Source: Symbiodinium natans
Taxonomy: Eukaryota > Sar > Dinophyceae > Suessiales > Symbiodiniaceae
NCBI GenBank assembly: GCA_905221605.1
Contig: CAJNDS010002202.1
Location: 711,001 to 753,247, forward strand
DNA length: 42,247 nucleotides
Direction of reading: 5' to 3'
The notes under the pieces were generated by a model. It saw only the letters and a program-made list of their open reading frames with translations. It had not been told where the DNA came from and ran no database searches. A program made the translations under genes and the position numbers. The first letter of the stretch is position 1, and each line of letters opens with the position of its first letter. Below, piece after piece: positions 16,276-26,100 of the stretch.

Positions 16276-16560
16276 GTTGAGAGGGTTTAGGGTTTAGGGT
16301 TTAGGGTTTGGGGTTTGGGGTTTAGGGTTTAGGGTTTGGGTTTAGGGTTTGGGGTTTGGGGTTTAGGGTTGAGGGTTTAGGGTTGAGGGTTTAGGGTTGA
16401 GGGTTTAGGGTCGAGCTTGCCGCACTCTTCCCCTTCTGTATCTCAGGGGGTTCGAGTTTGGGGTTTAGGGTTGCAGGGTTGAGGGTTTAGGGTTTCCTGG
16501 TTTCAGGGTTTTAGAGTTTCAGGGTTTCAGGATGTCAGGTCCAGGGTTCAAGGTCTTTAG
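16276..16560 (+). repeat. TTTAGGG/TTTGGGG/TTGAGGG tract
   Basis: Variant heptamers throughout, with one GC island at 16408-16450 open on both strands (plus: ELAALFPFCIS). No firm gene. Confidence 0.85.
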
Positions 16561-16677
16561 TATCTAGAGGGCCTAGAGACTTGTCTGTTCTATCCCAAAC
16601 CCCCTTGATTCAACACCCAGCATCTTTAACATATTACCTCTTCGCCCCCCCCCCCCCCCAAAAAAAAAAGTTGCATG

Positions 16678-16763
16678 TTGGGATGTAAAACAGTCATTCA
16701 TCGGGATTATAGTACCCCCCTATTATAACACGATTACACACTGTTAAGGGGGAACATCCCAAG
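16678..16763. mobile_element. short inverted-repeat element, family 3 (copy a)
   Basis: GTTGGGATGTAAAACAGTC at the left and GACTGTT-like AAGGGGGAACATCCCAAG at the right are imperfect inverses. The interior GGGATTATAGTACCCCCC matches copy b at 30.18 kb. Confidence 0.65.
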
Positions 16764-16844
16764 TGTAATGGTATAAGCTTGGAAGAAGGGTTTAGGGTTT
16801 AGGGTTTAGGGTTTAGGGTTTAGGGTTTAGGGCTTAGGGCTTAG

Positions 16845-16908
16845 AGCATGGTGCAGCTCCAGGAGCGGTATGCATCACATCTGCTCCCGTAAACCTCGGC
16901 TTCGCGAG
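16845..16908 (+). CDS. candidate exon
   Basis: Between GGGCTTAG and a consensus donor GTATGT: HGAAPGAVCITSAPVNLGFA, R. Another frame ends at GTAAAC (SMVQLQERYASHLL). Confidence 0.45.
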
Positions 16909-17039
16909 GTATGTGGAGGTCCGGGCAACTCCTATACCCTAAAGCGGTTAGGGTGTATAGGGTTTAGGGTTGGGGTTTAGGGTTTAGGTTTATGTTTAGA
17001 GAACCCTCAACCCTGAGCCCTCAACCCTAGAATCCCTAA

Positions 17040-17205
17040 ACCCACACCAAAGGCGCTGCAGGGTGTCATTGCTGAAAGGTTTCCGAAGCCCGTGCCCTAA
17101 GAACGAGAAACTGCACCAAGCAAGCCTAAAACCGCACCCCAAAACGCTAAACCCTAAATCCTGGCGTTCGAAGCGACTAGGGCTTGCAATGGTCTTGGGC
17201 TTAAG
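17040..17205 (+). CDS. coding-like island
   Basis: KALQGVIAERFPKP precedes GTGCCC in one frame. A second plus frame is open for about 49 codons (VSLLKGFRSPCPKNEKLHQA). The island is probably coding, frame unresolved. Confidence 0.35.
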
Positions 17206-17233
17206 GTTGTAGGGATGAGAGGGCCTGAGGTTG

Positions 17234-17470
17234 GGTTTAGGGTTTAGGGTTAGGGTTTAGGGTTTAGGGTTTAGGGTTTAGGGTTTAGGGTTTAGGGTTT
17301 AGGGTTTAGGGTTTAGGGTTTAGGGTTTAGGGTTTAGGGTTTAGGGTTTAGGTTAGGGTTTAGGGTTTAGGGTTTAGGGTTTAGGGTTTAGGGTTTAGGG
17401 TTTAGGGTTTAGGGTTTAGGGTTTAGGGTTAAGCGTTTAGGGTTTAGGGTTTAGGGTTTAGGGTTTAGGG
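17234..17470 (+). repeat. longest TTTAGGG array in the window
   Basis: About 33 tandem heptamers with only three one- or two-base defects (near 17249, 17353 and 17430). It is nearly homogeneous, unlike most blocks, so it is young or maintained. Confidence 0.97.
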
Positions 17471-17498
17471 AGATGATGGTTCAGGCTTTAGGGTTGGG

Positions 17499-17693
17499 GT
17501 TTCCCGCAAAATTATCCAAATGTCTTTGTACAGCAGCGCGTTTAGTGTGATGTCAGAAAACGAGAGGGAGACTTATTTCAGACACTGGCAATTTAGGGAG
17601 CAGGCAGGTTTGAGCGGATTACCCGAGCCTAAGTTGTTAGATCTCCGCAGGTTTGTTCCACTACCTGGGGGTACCTATACCGCCACTAAACCC
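17499..17693 (+). CDS. candidate exon, strong open frame, unknown protein
   Basis: Sixty-five codons free of stops: GVSRKIIQ, MSLYSSAFSVMSENERETYF, RHWQFREQAGLSGLPEPKLL, DLRRFVPLPGGTYTAT, then the CCCTAAA tract gives a stop. An in-frame ATG is at 17520. CTCCGCAG followed by GTTTGT at 17651 could be a donor that ends the exon earlier. Very protein-like. No family recognised. Confidence 0.65.
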
Positions 17694-18060
17694 TAAACCC
17701 TAAACCCTGAACCCTACACCCTAAACCCTAAACCTTAAACCCTAAACCCTAAACCCTACATAACTGAAGCCTAAGTTCAGCTCTCAGACACCGTAAGCCC
17801 CAAGCACTGAAGCCCGAAACCCTCAAAGCTTCTGCGAACAACCCTAAAACGTTAAACCCTCAACCCTCAACCATAAACCTTTGAACCCTGAGCCTTTAAA
17901 CCCTCAACCTTTAAACCCTGAACCTTTCAACCCTCAACCTCTAAACCCTCAACCTTCAAAACCCTGAACCTTTAAACCCTCAACGTTTAAACCCTAAACC
18001 CTAAACCCTAAACCCTAAACCCTAAACCCTAAACCCTAAACCTCTAAACCTCTAAACCCT
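17694..18060 (-). repeat. CCCTAAA tract with CCCTCAA and CCTTTAAA variants
   Basis: Mostly CCCTAAA-type units with a regular AACCCTCAACCTTTAAACCC sub-pattern near 17880-18000. One tiny island at 17770-17795 (FSSQTP before GTAAGC) is too short to call. Confidence 0.85.
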
Positions 18061-18069
18061 CAGCCGTCA

Positions 18070-18165
18070 ACCCCAGGTCCCGAGAGGCCCTAAAGACGTC
18101 CCAGTGGCGACATCTGGATCTGCGACAGCCTCTCGGGTGTCTTAGGAGGAGGACTTCTAGAAGGG
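18070..18165 (+). CDS. coding-like island
   Basis: One frame is open throughout (RSREALKTSQWRHLDLRQPL). A CCCAG acceptor at 18097-18101 and GTGTCT would give GDIWICDSLS instead. Frame unresolved. Confidence 0.3.
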
Positions 18166-18269
18166 TTTAGGGTTTGGGGTTTGGGGTTTGGGGTTTGGGG
18201 TTTGGGGTTTAGGGTTTAAGGTTTAGGGTTTGGGGTTTGGGGTTTGGGGTTTCGGGTTTAGGGTTTTAG

Positions 18270-18375
18270 GGTTTTAGGGTTTAAGAGTCTTCTGGCCTGG
18301 TCTGGGCAACTGAGAGAAGCGTGCGAGCGCCGCGCTATGCCAAGCAAAAGCATGCCAAGCTAATTTGTGTTCGAA
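18270..18375 (+). CDS. coding-like island, two possible frames
   Basis: ESSGLVWATERSVRAPRYAK in one frame, SLLAWSGQLREACERRAMPS in another. Both open for about 26-30 codons. Confidence 0.3.
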
Positions 18376-18659
18376 CTTAGATGAGGAGAAGTTTGCGGCT
18401 TAGGGCTTAGGGGGTTAGGAGGAGGAGGAGGAGGACTTATAAACGGCTAGAAATGAAAACCTTCTAGCACACCCCCGCGCCTTAAATAAAACATAAGACA
18501 CCGTTAAGGGTTTGGATAGGGTTTAGGGGGATGTCAAGTAGGGTTTTGTATTACTTGTATCCCCAAGAGGACACCCCATACACACTCACCAGTATTGAAA
18601 GGAACCTTATATACACTCACCAAGAACAGTAAAATAAACCCTGCTTCATGTGAGATTGT

Positions 18660-18770
18660 GTCCTGCGGTTGAACAGGAGATATTTGGCAGAACTTGCGCC
18701 GGCACGTCCTAGCCCTTCTTGTGTCGGTTTCTGAAACACTACTACCTATACAGCCCCCTAGAACCCTAAA
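18660..18770 (+). CDS. coding-like island, two possible frames
   Basis: GDIWQNLRRHVLALLVSVSE runs on to a CCCTAAA block. An alternative frame, LNRRYLAELAPARPSPSCVG, ends in TGA. Confidence 0.35.
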
Positions 18771-18801
18771 CCCTAGAACCCTAAACCCTGAACCCTAAAC
18801 C

Positions 18802-18890
18802 ATGGTACTAGCTGCAAGCTCCTGTTCTTCGACTCATGCTCGCGAATTCAATGCCCTGTCGCGCCTACCCAAGATCAAGAAGCCTGTACA
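18802..18890 (+). CDS. candidate exon
   Basis: ATG-led frame MVLAASSC then THAREFNALSRLPKIKKPV, leaving phase 2 before GTAAAC. A second frame (SCKLLFFDSCSRIQC) reaches the same donor. An inverted repeat (AAAAGTTGGAAAC near 18900 and GTTTCCAACTTGTTGG near 18977) lies in the following intron-like stretch. Confidence 0.45.
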
Positions 18891-19244
18891 GTAAACCCCA
18901 AAAAGTTGGAAACCTTCTGAAGGATAAATAGTGCTGGGATTCCATATACTTTACTCTTAGGGATTGAGGCTGCTGAGTTTCCAACTTGTTGGCGTCTACT
19001 ATATGCCTTCAAGCCAGCTAGGGTTCCCGACAGAAAAGGGCTCTGATATACCCCAAACTACTCTGAACCCCCTTAAACCCCTAAACCCGAAACCTACTTA
19101 AACCCCTTACCCCTAAACCCTAAACCTACACACCCAAACACCGTCAACACCCCAAACACCCCAAACACCCTAAACCCTAAACCTAAACCCTACGCCCGAC
19201 ACCCCTAAACCCCTAAACCTCTAAACCCCAAAATCCTGGACCCC

Positions 19245-19325
19245 ATGTCGACTGCCGGCCTGTCTGTGGAGCTGAAGAAGACCAAGTCCCCAGTTTTCAG
19301 CCTCGGGTCTCCCAAGGAATTAAGG
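19245..19325 (+). CDS. candidate exon, possibly a first exon
   Basis: Twenty-seven codons from ATG: MSTAGLSVELKKTKSPVFSL, GSPKELR, exact codon end before GTTTCG. No AG acceptor is visible just upstream, so the ATG may be a true start. Confidence 0.55.
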
Positions 19326-19400
19326 GTTTCGGGTTTAGGGTTTAGGGTTTGGGGTTTAGGGTTTAGGGTTTAGGGTTTAGGGTTTAGGGGGGTTGAGCTT
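19326..19400 (+). repeat. TTTAGGG array
   Basis: Eight to ten units directly 3' of the exon candidate at 19245. Confidence 0.92.
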
Positions 19401-19454
19401 TAGGGTTTAGGGTGGCAATTTGAATATGCAGGGTCAAAGGAGGTTGCATGGAGG

Positions 19455-19560
19455 CTTAGGGTTTGCCAGAAGGAGGGGTGGGTTTGGCTGCCCCAGAAGA
19501 ATTCCTGTCTATGGGCAGTACCACCAGTCTGTCCGCAGGGTCTCATTATGGGACAGCTGG
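19455..19560 (+). CDS. coding-like island, two possible frames
   Basis: LAAPEEFLSMGSTTSLSAGS in one frame, GCPRRIPVYGQYHQSVR in another (ending before GTCTCA). Confidence 0.35.
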
Positions 19561-19608
19561 TTGGGGTTCCGGGGGGGGGGGGGGGAAGTTTCTCGGGTTT
19601 AGGGTTAG

Positions 19609-19751
19609 TTCTTGGGCTCGCGGGGAGGTGTGCAAAACTGAACTAGCGGACCACAAGTCACGCCTAAATGTCATGACAGGACAAGCAAAGGCGGCAATCG
19701 TGTGTCGCCTGGGCTTGGAGGCAGACCACTCGGCCGCATGCAAATTTGCAG
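19609..19751 (+). CDS. candidate exon, strong open frame
   Basis: After GGGTTAG: SWARGEVCK, TELADHKSRLNVMTGQAKAA, IVCRLGLEADHSAACKFA, phase 1 before GTCCTG. The frame stays open to TAA at 19778. Normal composition. Family not recognised. Confidence 0.6.
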
Positions 19752-19775
19752 GTCCTGTGGTTATAACATGGCTCG

Positions 19776-19880
19776 ACTAACCCTAAACCCTAAACGCTAA
19801 ACCCTAAACCCTAAACCCTAAACCCTCAACCCTAAACCCTAAACCCTAAACCCTAAACCCTAAACCCTAAACCCTAAACC
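19776..19880 (-). repeat. CCCTAAA array
   Basis: About fourteen units between two plus-strand exon candidates. Confidence 0.95.
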
Positions 19881-19920
19881 GTTTCCTGAGACGCTTTGGC
19901 AGCTGCCTGTGGCCTTGCAG

Positions 19921-20030
19921 TGCTCATGGGCAGAAAAACCTCCGACTCGGCACAGCCTGCGGGGAGCTGCCCCTCCTGACCTACCAGCTCAATGGGCGCG
20001 AAGATTCGGCCCTTTTGCTGGCCGAGGGGG
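19921..20030 (+). CDS. candidate exon, strong open frame
   Basis: After GGCCTTGCAG: AHGQKNLRLGTAC, GELPLLTYQLNGREDSALLL, AEG, before GTGCCA. Leucine-rich with charged residues. It enters in phase 2 and leaves in phase 1. Two other frames are open over parts of it. Confidence 0.6.
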
Positions 20031-20043
20031 GTGCCATCTGTTA

Positions 20044-20112
20044 GGGTTTAGGGTTTAGGGTTTAGGGTTTAGGGTTTAGGGTTTAGGGTTTAGGGTTTAG
20101 GGTTTAGGGTTC
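20044..20112 (+). repeat. TTTAGGG array
   Basis: Nine near-perfect units. Confidence 0.95.
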
Positions 20113-20114
20113 AG

Positions 20115-20218
20115 AACGCCACAAAGCATGGCAGTCCTGAGAGCGGCTCGGGGGGCGGGGGGGGAACCCTTGTGACTGAGGGAGGTTTGGGACACCGAAA
20201 CCCTAACAGATGCTACTT
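20115..20218 (+). CDS. candidate exon with canonical sites
   Basis: Between GGGTTCAG and GTAAAG: NATKHGSPESGSGGGGGTLV then TEGGLGHRNPNRCY. The glycine run is coded by a G-rich tract whose length may be misassembled. If 26 nt (20219-20244) are removed the frame continues as VCGFGLKLKMP. Confidence 0.45.
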
Positions 20219-20279
20219 GTAAAGACCAAAGAAGGTTCGGCTAGGGTTTGCGGTTTCGGATTGAAGCTGAAAATGCCCC

Positions 20280-20524
20280 CTAACCCTAAACCCTAAACCC
20301 TAAACCCTAAACCCTAAACCCTAAACCCTCAACGCAAACCCGCCACCCTAAACTTAACCCACTCACCCACCCACCCTCTTTGCAAAAGCACCAAGGGTCC
20401 TAAACCTAAAACCTAAACCCTAAACCCTCAACCCTCAAACCCTAAACCCTAAACCCTAAACCCTCAAGCCCTAAACCCTAAACCCTAAACCCTAAACCCT
20501 AAACCCTAAACCCTAAACCCTAAA
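20280..20524 (-). repeat. CCCTAAA tract
   Basis: CCCTAAA units with a non-repeat patch at 20334-20402. Confidence 0.9.
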
Positions 20525-20593
20525 CCGGGAAGCTTCAGGTATCCTCGCTCCGGATCATCCCACTCCTCGGAGGCAGGAATCGCTTTGCCAGGG
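20525..20593 (-). CDS. candidate exon
   Basis: Minus strand after GATGCTAAG: PGKAI, PASEEWDDPERGYLKLPG. The acidic, aromatic pattern is strongly protein-like. The plus strand is also open (KLQVSSLRIIPLLGG). Confidence 0.5.
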
Positions 20594-20822
20594 CTTAGCA
20601 TCCCAAATTCCCTACTGAGCCATCAAATTCCTAAGCCCCTCTTAATAATTGAGGCTTAGGGTTTAGGGTTTTAGAGTTCAGGGTTTAGAGTTTAGGGTTT
20701 AGTTTTGGAGTTTAAGGTTTCGGGTTCCATCCCTGTCGCACCTGCAGCAACGCATCATGCAGCCTTAACCCTCAACTTTGAAGCCGGAAGCACAAAATTC
20801 CCCAACCCTTTACATCCTAAAC

Positions 20823-20914
20823 CCCAACAAAAGGACAAGCATCCACGCACGTGGCGTTCTCCTCAAGGCAGGCGTCCACAAACCTGGTGGTGTTGGCTTT
20901 GCGCAACTTAAACT
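20823..20914 (-). CDS. candidate exon bounded by an introner
   Basis: Minus strand starts at the CCTAG end of the element at 20915: KLRKANTTRFVDACLEENAT, CVDACPFVG, exact codon end before GTTTAG. Four cysteines or acidic clusters, normal composition. Confidence 0.6.
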
Positions 20915-21026
20915 CTAGGCTGCCCAGTAACCTAGGCTTAAAAAGGGTGCCGTTTTTTGCTCAAAGGGGTTTATAAGGGAACCGAAACCCCCACAAAGTG
21001 AATAAGGGCACTACTGGGCATCCTAG
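20915..21026. mobile_element. short inverted-repeat element, family 4
   Basis: CTAGGCTGCCCAGTA at the left and TACTGGGCATCCTAG at the right are nearly perfect inverses. The interior AAGGGGTTTATAAGGGAACC resembles the segment at 29.16-29.27 kb. On the minus strand the element sits between RVAVNRVSNKQF and the exon at 20914. Confidence 0.65.
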
Positions 21027-21135
21027 AACTGCTTATTCGAGACCCGGTTTACCGCAACCCGAAGCCCTCCCTACCCTGAACCCTAAGGAGTTTGTAACAA
21101 TGTTTTTAGGGAAGGGGGGGGGGGGGGGGTGTGCA

Positions 21136-21169
21136 GCTTAAATAGGGTCTATTTGGAAGCTGAGACTCG
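21136..21169 (+). repeat. 34-bp perfect inverted repeat, left copy
   Basis: GCTTAAATAGGGTCTATTTG plus the next 14 bases is found exactly, reversed, at 28573-28606. A poly-G run precedes it. The left copy also forms one end of a 100-bp hairpin element (21144 to 21229, CTATTTGGAAGCTGAGAC and GAGACAACTTCCAAATAG). Confidence 0.9.
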
Positions 21170-21263
21170 TGTTTTAAAGAGGAAATAAGGCCCCAAAACG
21201 TATACTTATTTACAAGAGACAACTTCCAAATAGACCCCATTATCGTTTCTGGGGGGTCTGGGG

Positions 21264-22147
21264 CAAGGAATTAAATAATTTAAATAATTTAAATTATTTA
21301 AATAATTTAAATAATTTAAATAATTTAAATCCGAAAAGGGGGGGGGCAGGCCCCACCGGGCCCCCTCCCCCTCCCAGAATTAAATAATTTAAATAATTTA
21401 AATCCTGAACACCCCTTTCGGATTTAAATTATTTAAACTATTTAATTCTGGGAGGGGGAGGGGGCTGGGGCCTGGCCCCCCCCTTTTCGGATTTAAACTA
21501 TTTAAATTATTTAAATTATTTAAATTATTTAAATTATTTAAATTATTTAATTCCACCCCTGGAATTAAATAATTTTTAATAATTTACATAATTTAGATAA
21601 TTTAAATAATTTAAATAAATTAAATCCGAAAAGGGGGGGGAGGCAGGCCCCACCGGGCCCCTCCCCCTCCCAGAATTAAATAATTCAAATAATTTAAATC
21701 CTGAACACCCCTTTCGGATTTAAATTATTTAAATTATTTAATTCTGGGAGGGGGAGGGGGCCCGGTGGGGCCTGCCCCCCCCCCTTTTCGGATTTAAATT
21801 ATTTAAATTATTTAAATTATTTAAATTATTTATTTCCGGGGGTGGAATTAAATAATTTAAATAATTTGAATCCGAACCCCCCCTTTCAGATTTAAATTAT
21901 TTAAATTATTTAATTCACCCCCTGGAATTAAATAGTTTAAATAATTTAAATAATTTAAATAATTTAAATAAATTAAATCCGAAAAGGGGGGGGGCCAGGC
22001 CCCACCGGGCCCCCTCCCCCTCCCAGAATTAAATAATTTAAATAATTTAAATCCTCACCCCTTTCGGATTTAAATTATTTAAATTATTTAATTCTGGGAG
22101 GGGGAAGGGGCCGGGTGGGGGGCCTGCCCCCCCCCCCCCCCCCTTTT
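21264..22147. repeat. alternating AT palindrome and GC palindrome block
   Basis: Runs of AATTTAAATAATTTAAATTA-type sequence alternate with GGGGGGGCAGGCCCCACCGG and its inverse. Each AT run is its own reverse complement and successive GC segments are inverted relative to each other, so the block can fold into nested hairpins. No coding capacity. Confidence 0.85.
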
Positions 22148-22247
22148 NNNNNNNNNNNNNNNNNNNNNNNNNNNNNNNNNNNNNNNNNNNNNNNNNNNNN
22201 NNNNNNNNNNNNNNNNNNNNNNNNNNNNNNNNNNNNNNNNNNNNNNN
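22148..22247. other. assembly gap of 100 N
   Basis: Exactly 100 N, a common placeholder for a gap of unknown size, placed where the hairpin block would defeat sequencing. Confidence 0.99.
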
Positions 22248-22386
22248 TTTTCGGTTCCCCCCTGGAATTAAATAATTTAAATAATTTGAATCATTTAAAA
22301 AAATTAACATAATTTAAATCCGAAAAGGGGGGGGGGAGCAGCAGGACCAGGCCCCCCCCCCTCCCAGAATTAAATAATTTAAACTA
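22248..22386. repeat. AT/GC palindrome block, right of the gap
   Basis: Same AT runs and GC segments as 21264-22147, ending where the TTTGGCCAAA palindromes start. Confidence 0.8.
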
Positions 22387-23168
22387 TCGCGGCTCGATTT
22401 GGCCAAATTTTGCCGGGCAGCCTGCGGGCAAAATTTGGCCAAATCGGGCTGCTCTTCGTATGCCATGAGAAATGCGCGGCTCGATTGGCCAAATTTTGCC
22501 CGCAGACTGCCCGGCAAAATTTGGCCAAATCGAGCCGCGATAGTTTAAATGATTTCGGGCCTCCAGAAAGGCGCGGCTCGATTTGGCCAGATTTTGCCGG
22601 GCAGTCTGCGGGCAAAATTTGGCCAAATCGGGCTGCTCGTCGAACGCGATGAGAAATGCGCGGCTCGATTTGGCCAAATTTTGCCGGGCAGCCTCCGGGC
22701 AAAATTTGGCCAAATCGAGCCGCGCCTTTCTGAAGGCCCGAAATTGTTTAAACTTTCGCGGCTCGATTTGGCCAAATTTTGCCGGGCAGCTTCCGGGCAA
22801 AATTTGGCCAAATCGGGCTGCCCTTCGTATGCGATGAGAAATGCGTGGCTCGATTTGGCCAAATTTTGCCGGGCAGCCTCCGGGCAAAATTTGGCCAAAT
22901 CGAGCCGCGATAGTTTAAATAATTTCGGGCCTCCAGAAAGGCGCGGCTGGATTTGGCCAGATTTTGCCGGGCAGCCTCCGGGCAAAATTTGGCCACATCG
23001 AGCCGCGCATTTCTCATCGCATACGAAGGGCAGCCCGATTTGGCCAAATTTTGCCGGGCAGTCTGCGGGCAAAATTTGGCCAAATCGGGCTGCTCGTCGT
23101 ACGCGATGCGAAATGCGCGGCTCGATTTGGCCAAATTTTGCCCGGCAAAATTTGGCCAAATCGGGCCC
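22387..23168. repeat. tandem array of nine foldback units
   Basis: Nine palindromes of the form GATTTGGCCAAATTTTGCC, a short GGGCAG-centre, GGCAAAATTTGGCCAAATC. Starts are near 22398, 22483, 22578, 22664, 22762, 22850, 22947, 23033 and 23121. Two linkers alternate (one with CTTCGTATGCGATGAGAAAT, one with TTTAAATAATTTCGGGCCTC), giving a dimer of about 183 bp. Long open frames on both strands are repeat artefacts. Confidence 0.9.
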
Positions 23169-23199
23169 CTGGACATTGAAATGAAATTGGTTTTTTAAA

Positions 23200-26100
23200 T
23201 TCCCCGATGCTAAATCACGAGCCCGGGCCTGCCCCTCAATACTAAATTACGAGCCCGGGTCTCCCTTCTCTTCTCTTGTTCTCTTTTAAATCTCAAAATC
23301 ACACCAAAGGACCAAAGGAAGCTTCTTTTCCTTATTGAATGAAAAAGAAAAAGAAGAAAAGAGATAGGTAAAGACACTGAAGAGCTCCACTGCCTATTGT
23401 TTCATTCCTTTTCCTTTCTTTCTATGTGTTGTTTTCCTTGTCGTTTCAGAAAGCTAGCAAAATAAGGGCAAGGGGGCTTCCTGAAGAGGAGAGAGGGCAC
23501 CTTTTTTTTTTAATTATAGAGGGAAAAGCGAGAGACAAGGAAGGGAGAGATGATAGATAAAGAAGAGTGCTATCCGTCTCCTTGTTTATTGTGTCTTCTC
23601 TTCTTTTCAGTTCATCATATTCCTCTTTTTGGCCTGTCTCTTCTGCTCTTGTCCTTACCCTTCTCCTTTTCAAGTTCTTCCTTTTTCGTTTTCTGTTTCG
23701 ATAAGAAAGAGGGAAGGGAGAGAGAAGGGAGAGAGGATAGATAAAGAAGAGTGCCATCTTCTTTGCGCCTTGTTTTGTCTCTCCATCTTCTTTGTTCATC
23801 TCTCTTCTAGTCTTTTCTTGGCTCTTCCCATTAGCATTGTGTTCCTTTTATCTCTCCTCTCTCCTTCTCTTTGCCTTCTCTTCTCCTGTTCCCCTTTAAA
23901 TGACAAAAACACAAGAAAGGAAGAACAAGAGGGGAATGGAGGCCCTTTTCCTGAATTCTCCTGTTGCAATGAATAAGGAAAAGAGCATAGGAGATAAGGA
24001 AGGGAATTGTGGGCGATGGAACGGGTGTCCTTTTTGATAGTTTTCTGCATCTTCAAGGAAGAAAAAAGGACACCCGCCCAAGAAGGAAAAGTAACATAAG
24101 AGATAGGGAGGAAATTGAAAAGCTCCTCTCTTTACCTAGTCATTCCTTGTCCTCTCTTCTTATTTGTTGTTTTTCTTATTCGCTTCAAAAAGCAAAATAA
24201 CAAAATAAGGGAAAGGCGATTTCCTGAAGAGGAAGAAGGGCGCCTACCTGTGAATAGCAAGGTTGATTTTTTCTAATTAGGGAGAGACTTGCCCCGCCTG
24301 AGCCTCCCTGGCCTGCTTGTTGTGGCCACATTCCGGTACAGTTGCGCTTCCAGAAAAATGGCATCCTTGTTATCTCCTCTCACTTCCCTTTCCCTTCTCT
24401 CCTTCTGTTTCCTTCTGACTGATAAACCACAAGAAAGGAACTTGTATGATAAGGCAGTGGAAGGGTAAGCATACTTCATCATACCCCTCCTCTCGGCCTA
24501 TCTCTTCTGTTCCTTTCCTTACCCTTCTCCTTCTCATAGTTCTTCCTTTTTGTTTTCTTATTTCGAAAAGAAAGATGGCAGGGAGAGATAAGGAAGAGAG
24601 GATAGATAAAGAGTGAGTGCCATCTTCTCTGCGCCTTGTTTTGTCTCTCCCTCTTCTCTATTCATCTCTCTTCTATTCTTTTCTTTGCTCTTCCCATTAA
24701 CAATGCAATCCTTTTGTCTCTCCTCTCTCCTTCTCTCTCCCTTCTCTTCTCCTGTTCCCCTTTAAATGACAAAAACGCAAGAAAGGAAGAACAAGAGGGG
24801 AATGGAGGCCATGTTCCTTTCTTTTCCAATGGATGGGGAAAGTGAGCGGGGTTGGCTCCTTGTCCGTAGACCCTCCCCACGCTGCAGCAAATCCCTCCTC
24901 TCGCCCTATCGCCTCTGTTCTTTTCCTTGTTCCCAAACGGAAAAAAGAAAATGGGTTCCTTTACATGTTCATTGTTCTTCCTTTTGTTTTTTATTTGAAA
25001 GGGAAAGATAAGAAAGAGAGGAAAGAAGAAAACGAGCACCATCTTCTCTTTGCCTGATTTTGCACCTCCCTCTCCTGTCTTCATTTCTCTTCCATGATTT
25101 TCATTGCTCTTCCCATGAAAATTGTTTCCTTTTGATCTCTCCTCTCTCCTTTCTCTCTCCCTTCTCTTCTCTTGTTCTCTTTTGAATCTCAAAATCACAC
25201 CAAAGGAAGCTTCTTTTCCTTATTGAATGAAAAAGAAAAAGAAGAAAAGAGATAGGTAAAGACACTGAAGAGCTCCACTGCCTATTGTTTCATTCCCTTT
25301 CCTCTCTTTCTATGTGTTGTTTTCCTTGTCGTTTCAGAAAGCTAGCAAAATAAGGGCAAGGGGGCTTCCTGAAGAGGAGAGAGGGCACCTATTTTTTAAT
25401 TATAGAGGGAAAAGCGAGAGACAAGGAAGGGAGAGATGATAGATAAAGAAGAGTGCTATCCGTCTCCTTGTTTATTGTGTCTTCTCTTCTTTTCAGTACC
25501 CCTCCAGAAAATTCAAATGGCCTCCTTGTTGTCTCTCCTCTCTCACTTCCCTTGCCCTTCTCTCCTTCTGTTACCTTTTAACTAATATAACACAAGAAAG
25601 GAACTTGTATGATAAAGCAGTGGAAGGGTAAGCAGAGGGTGACTCCTTGCGCGTGGACCTTGCCCATACGTCATCATATCCCTCTTTTCGGCCTGTCTCT
25701 TGTGCTCTTTTCCTTACCCTTCTCCTTTTCAAGTTCTTCCTTTTTAGTTTTTCTGTTTCGAAAAGAAAGAGGGAAGGGAGAGAGAAGAGAGAGAGGATAG
25801 ATAAAGAAGAGTGCCATTTTCTTCGCGCCTTGTTTTGTCTCTCCATCTTCTTTGTTCATCTCTCTTCTATTCTTTTCTTGGCTCTTCCCATTAAAATTGT
25901 CTTCCTTTTATCTCTCCTGTCTCCTTCTCTCTCCCTTCTCTTCTCCTGTTCCCCTTCAAATGACAAAAACACAAGAAAGGAAGAACAAGAGGGAATGGAG
26001 GCCATGTTCCTTTCTTTTCCAATGGATGGGGAAAGTGAGCGGGGTTGGCTCCTTGTCCGTAGACCCTCCCCACGCTGCAGCAAATTCCCCCTCTCGCCCT

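Noticed and set aside
22387-23168. CRISPR-like array of regularly spaced repeats
   Set aside because: Repeats are long palindromes, the spacers are two alternating repeated linkers rather than unique sequences, and the genome is eukaryotic.
22379-23184. Open frames of up to about 210 residues (RFGQILPGSLRAKFGQI type) on both strands
   Set aside because: Produced by the palindromic array. Both strands give the same peptide words, as expected for inverted repeats.
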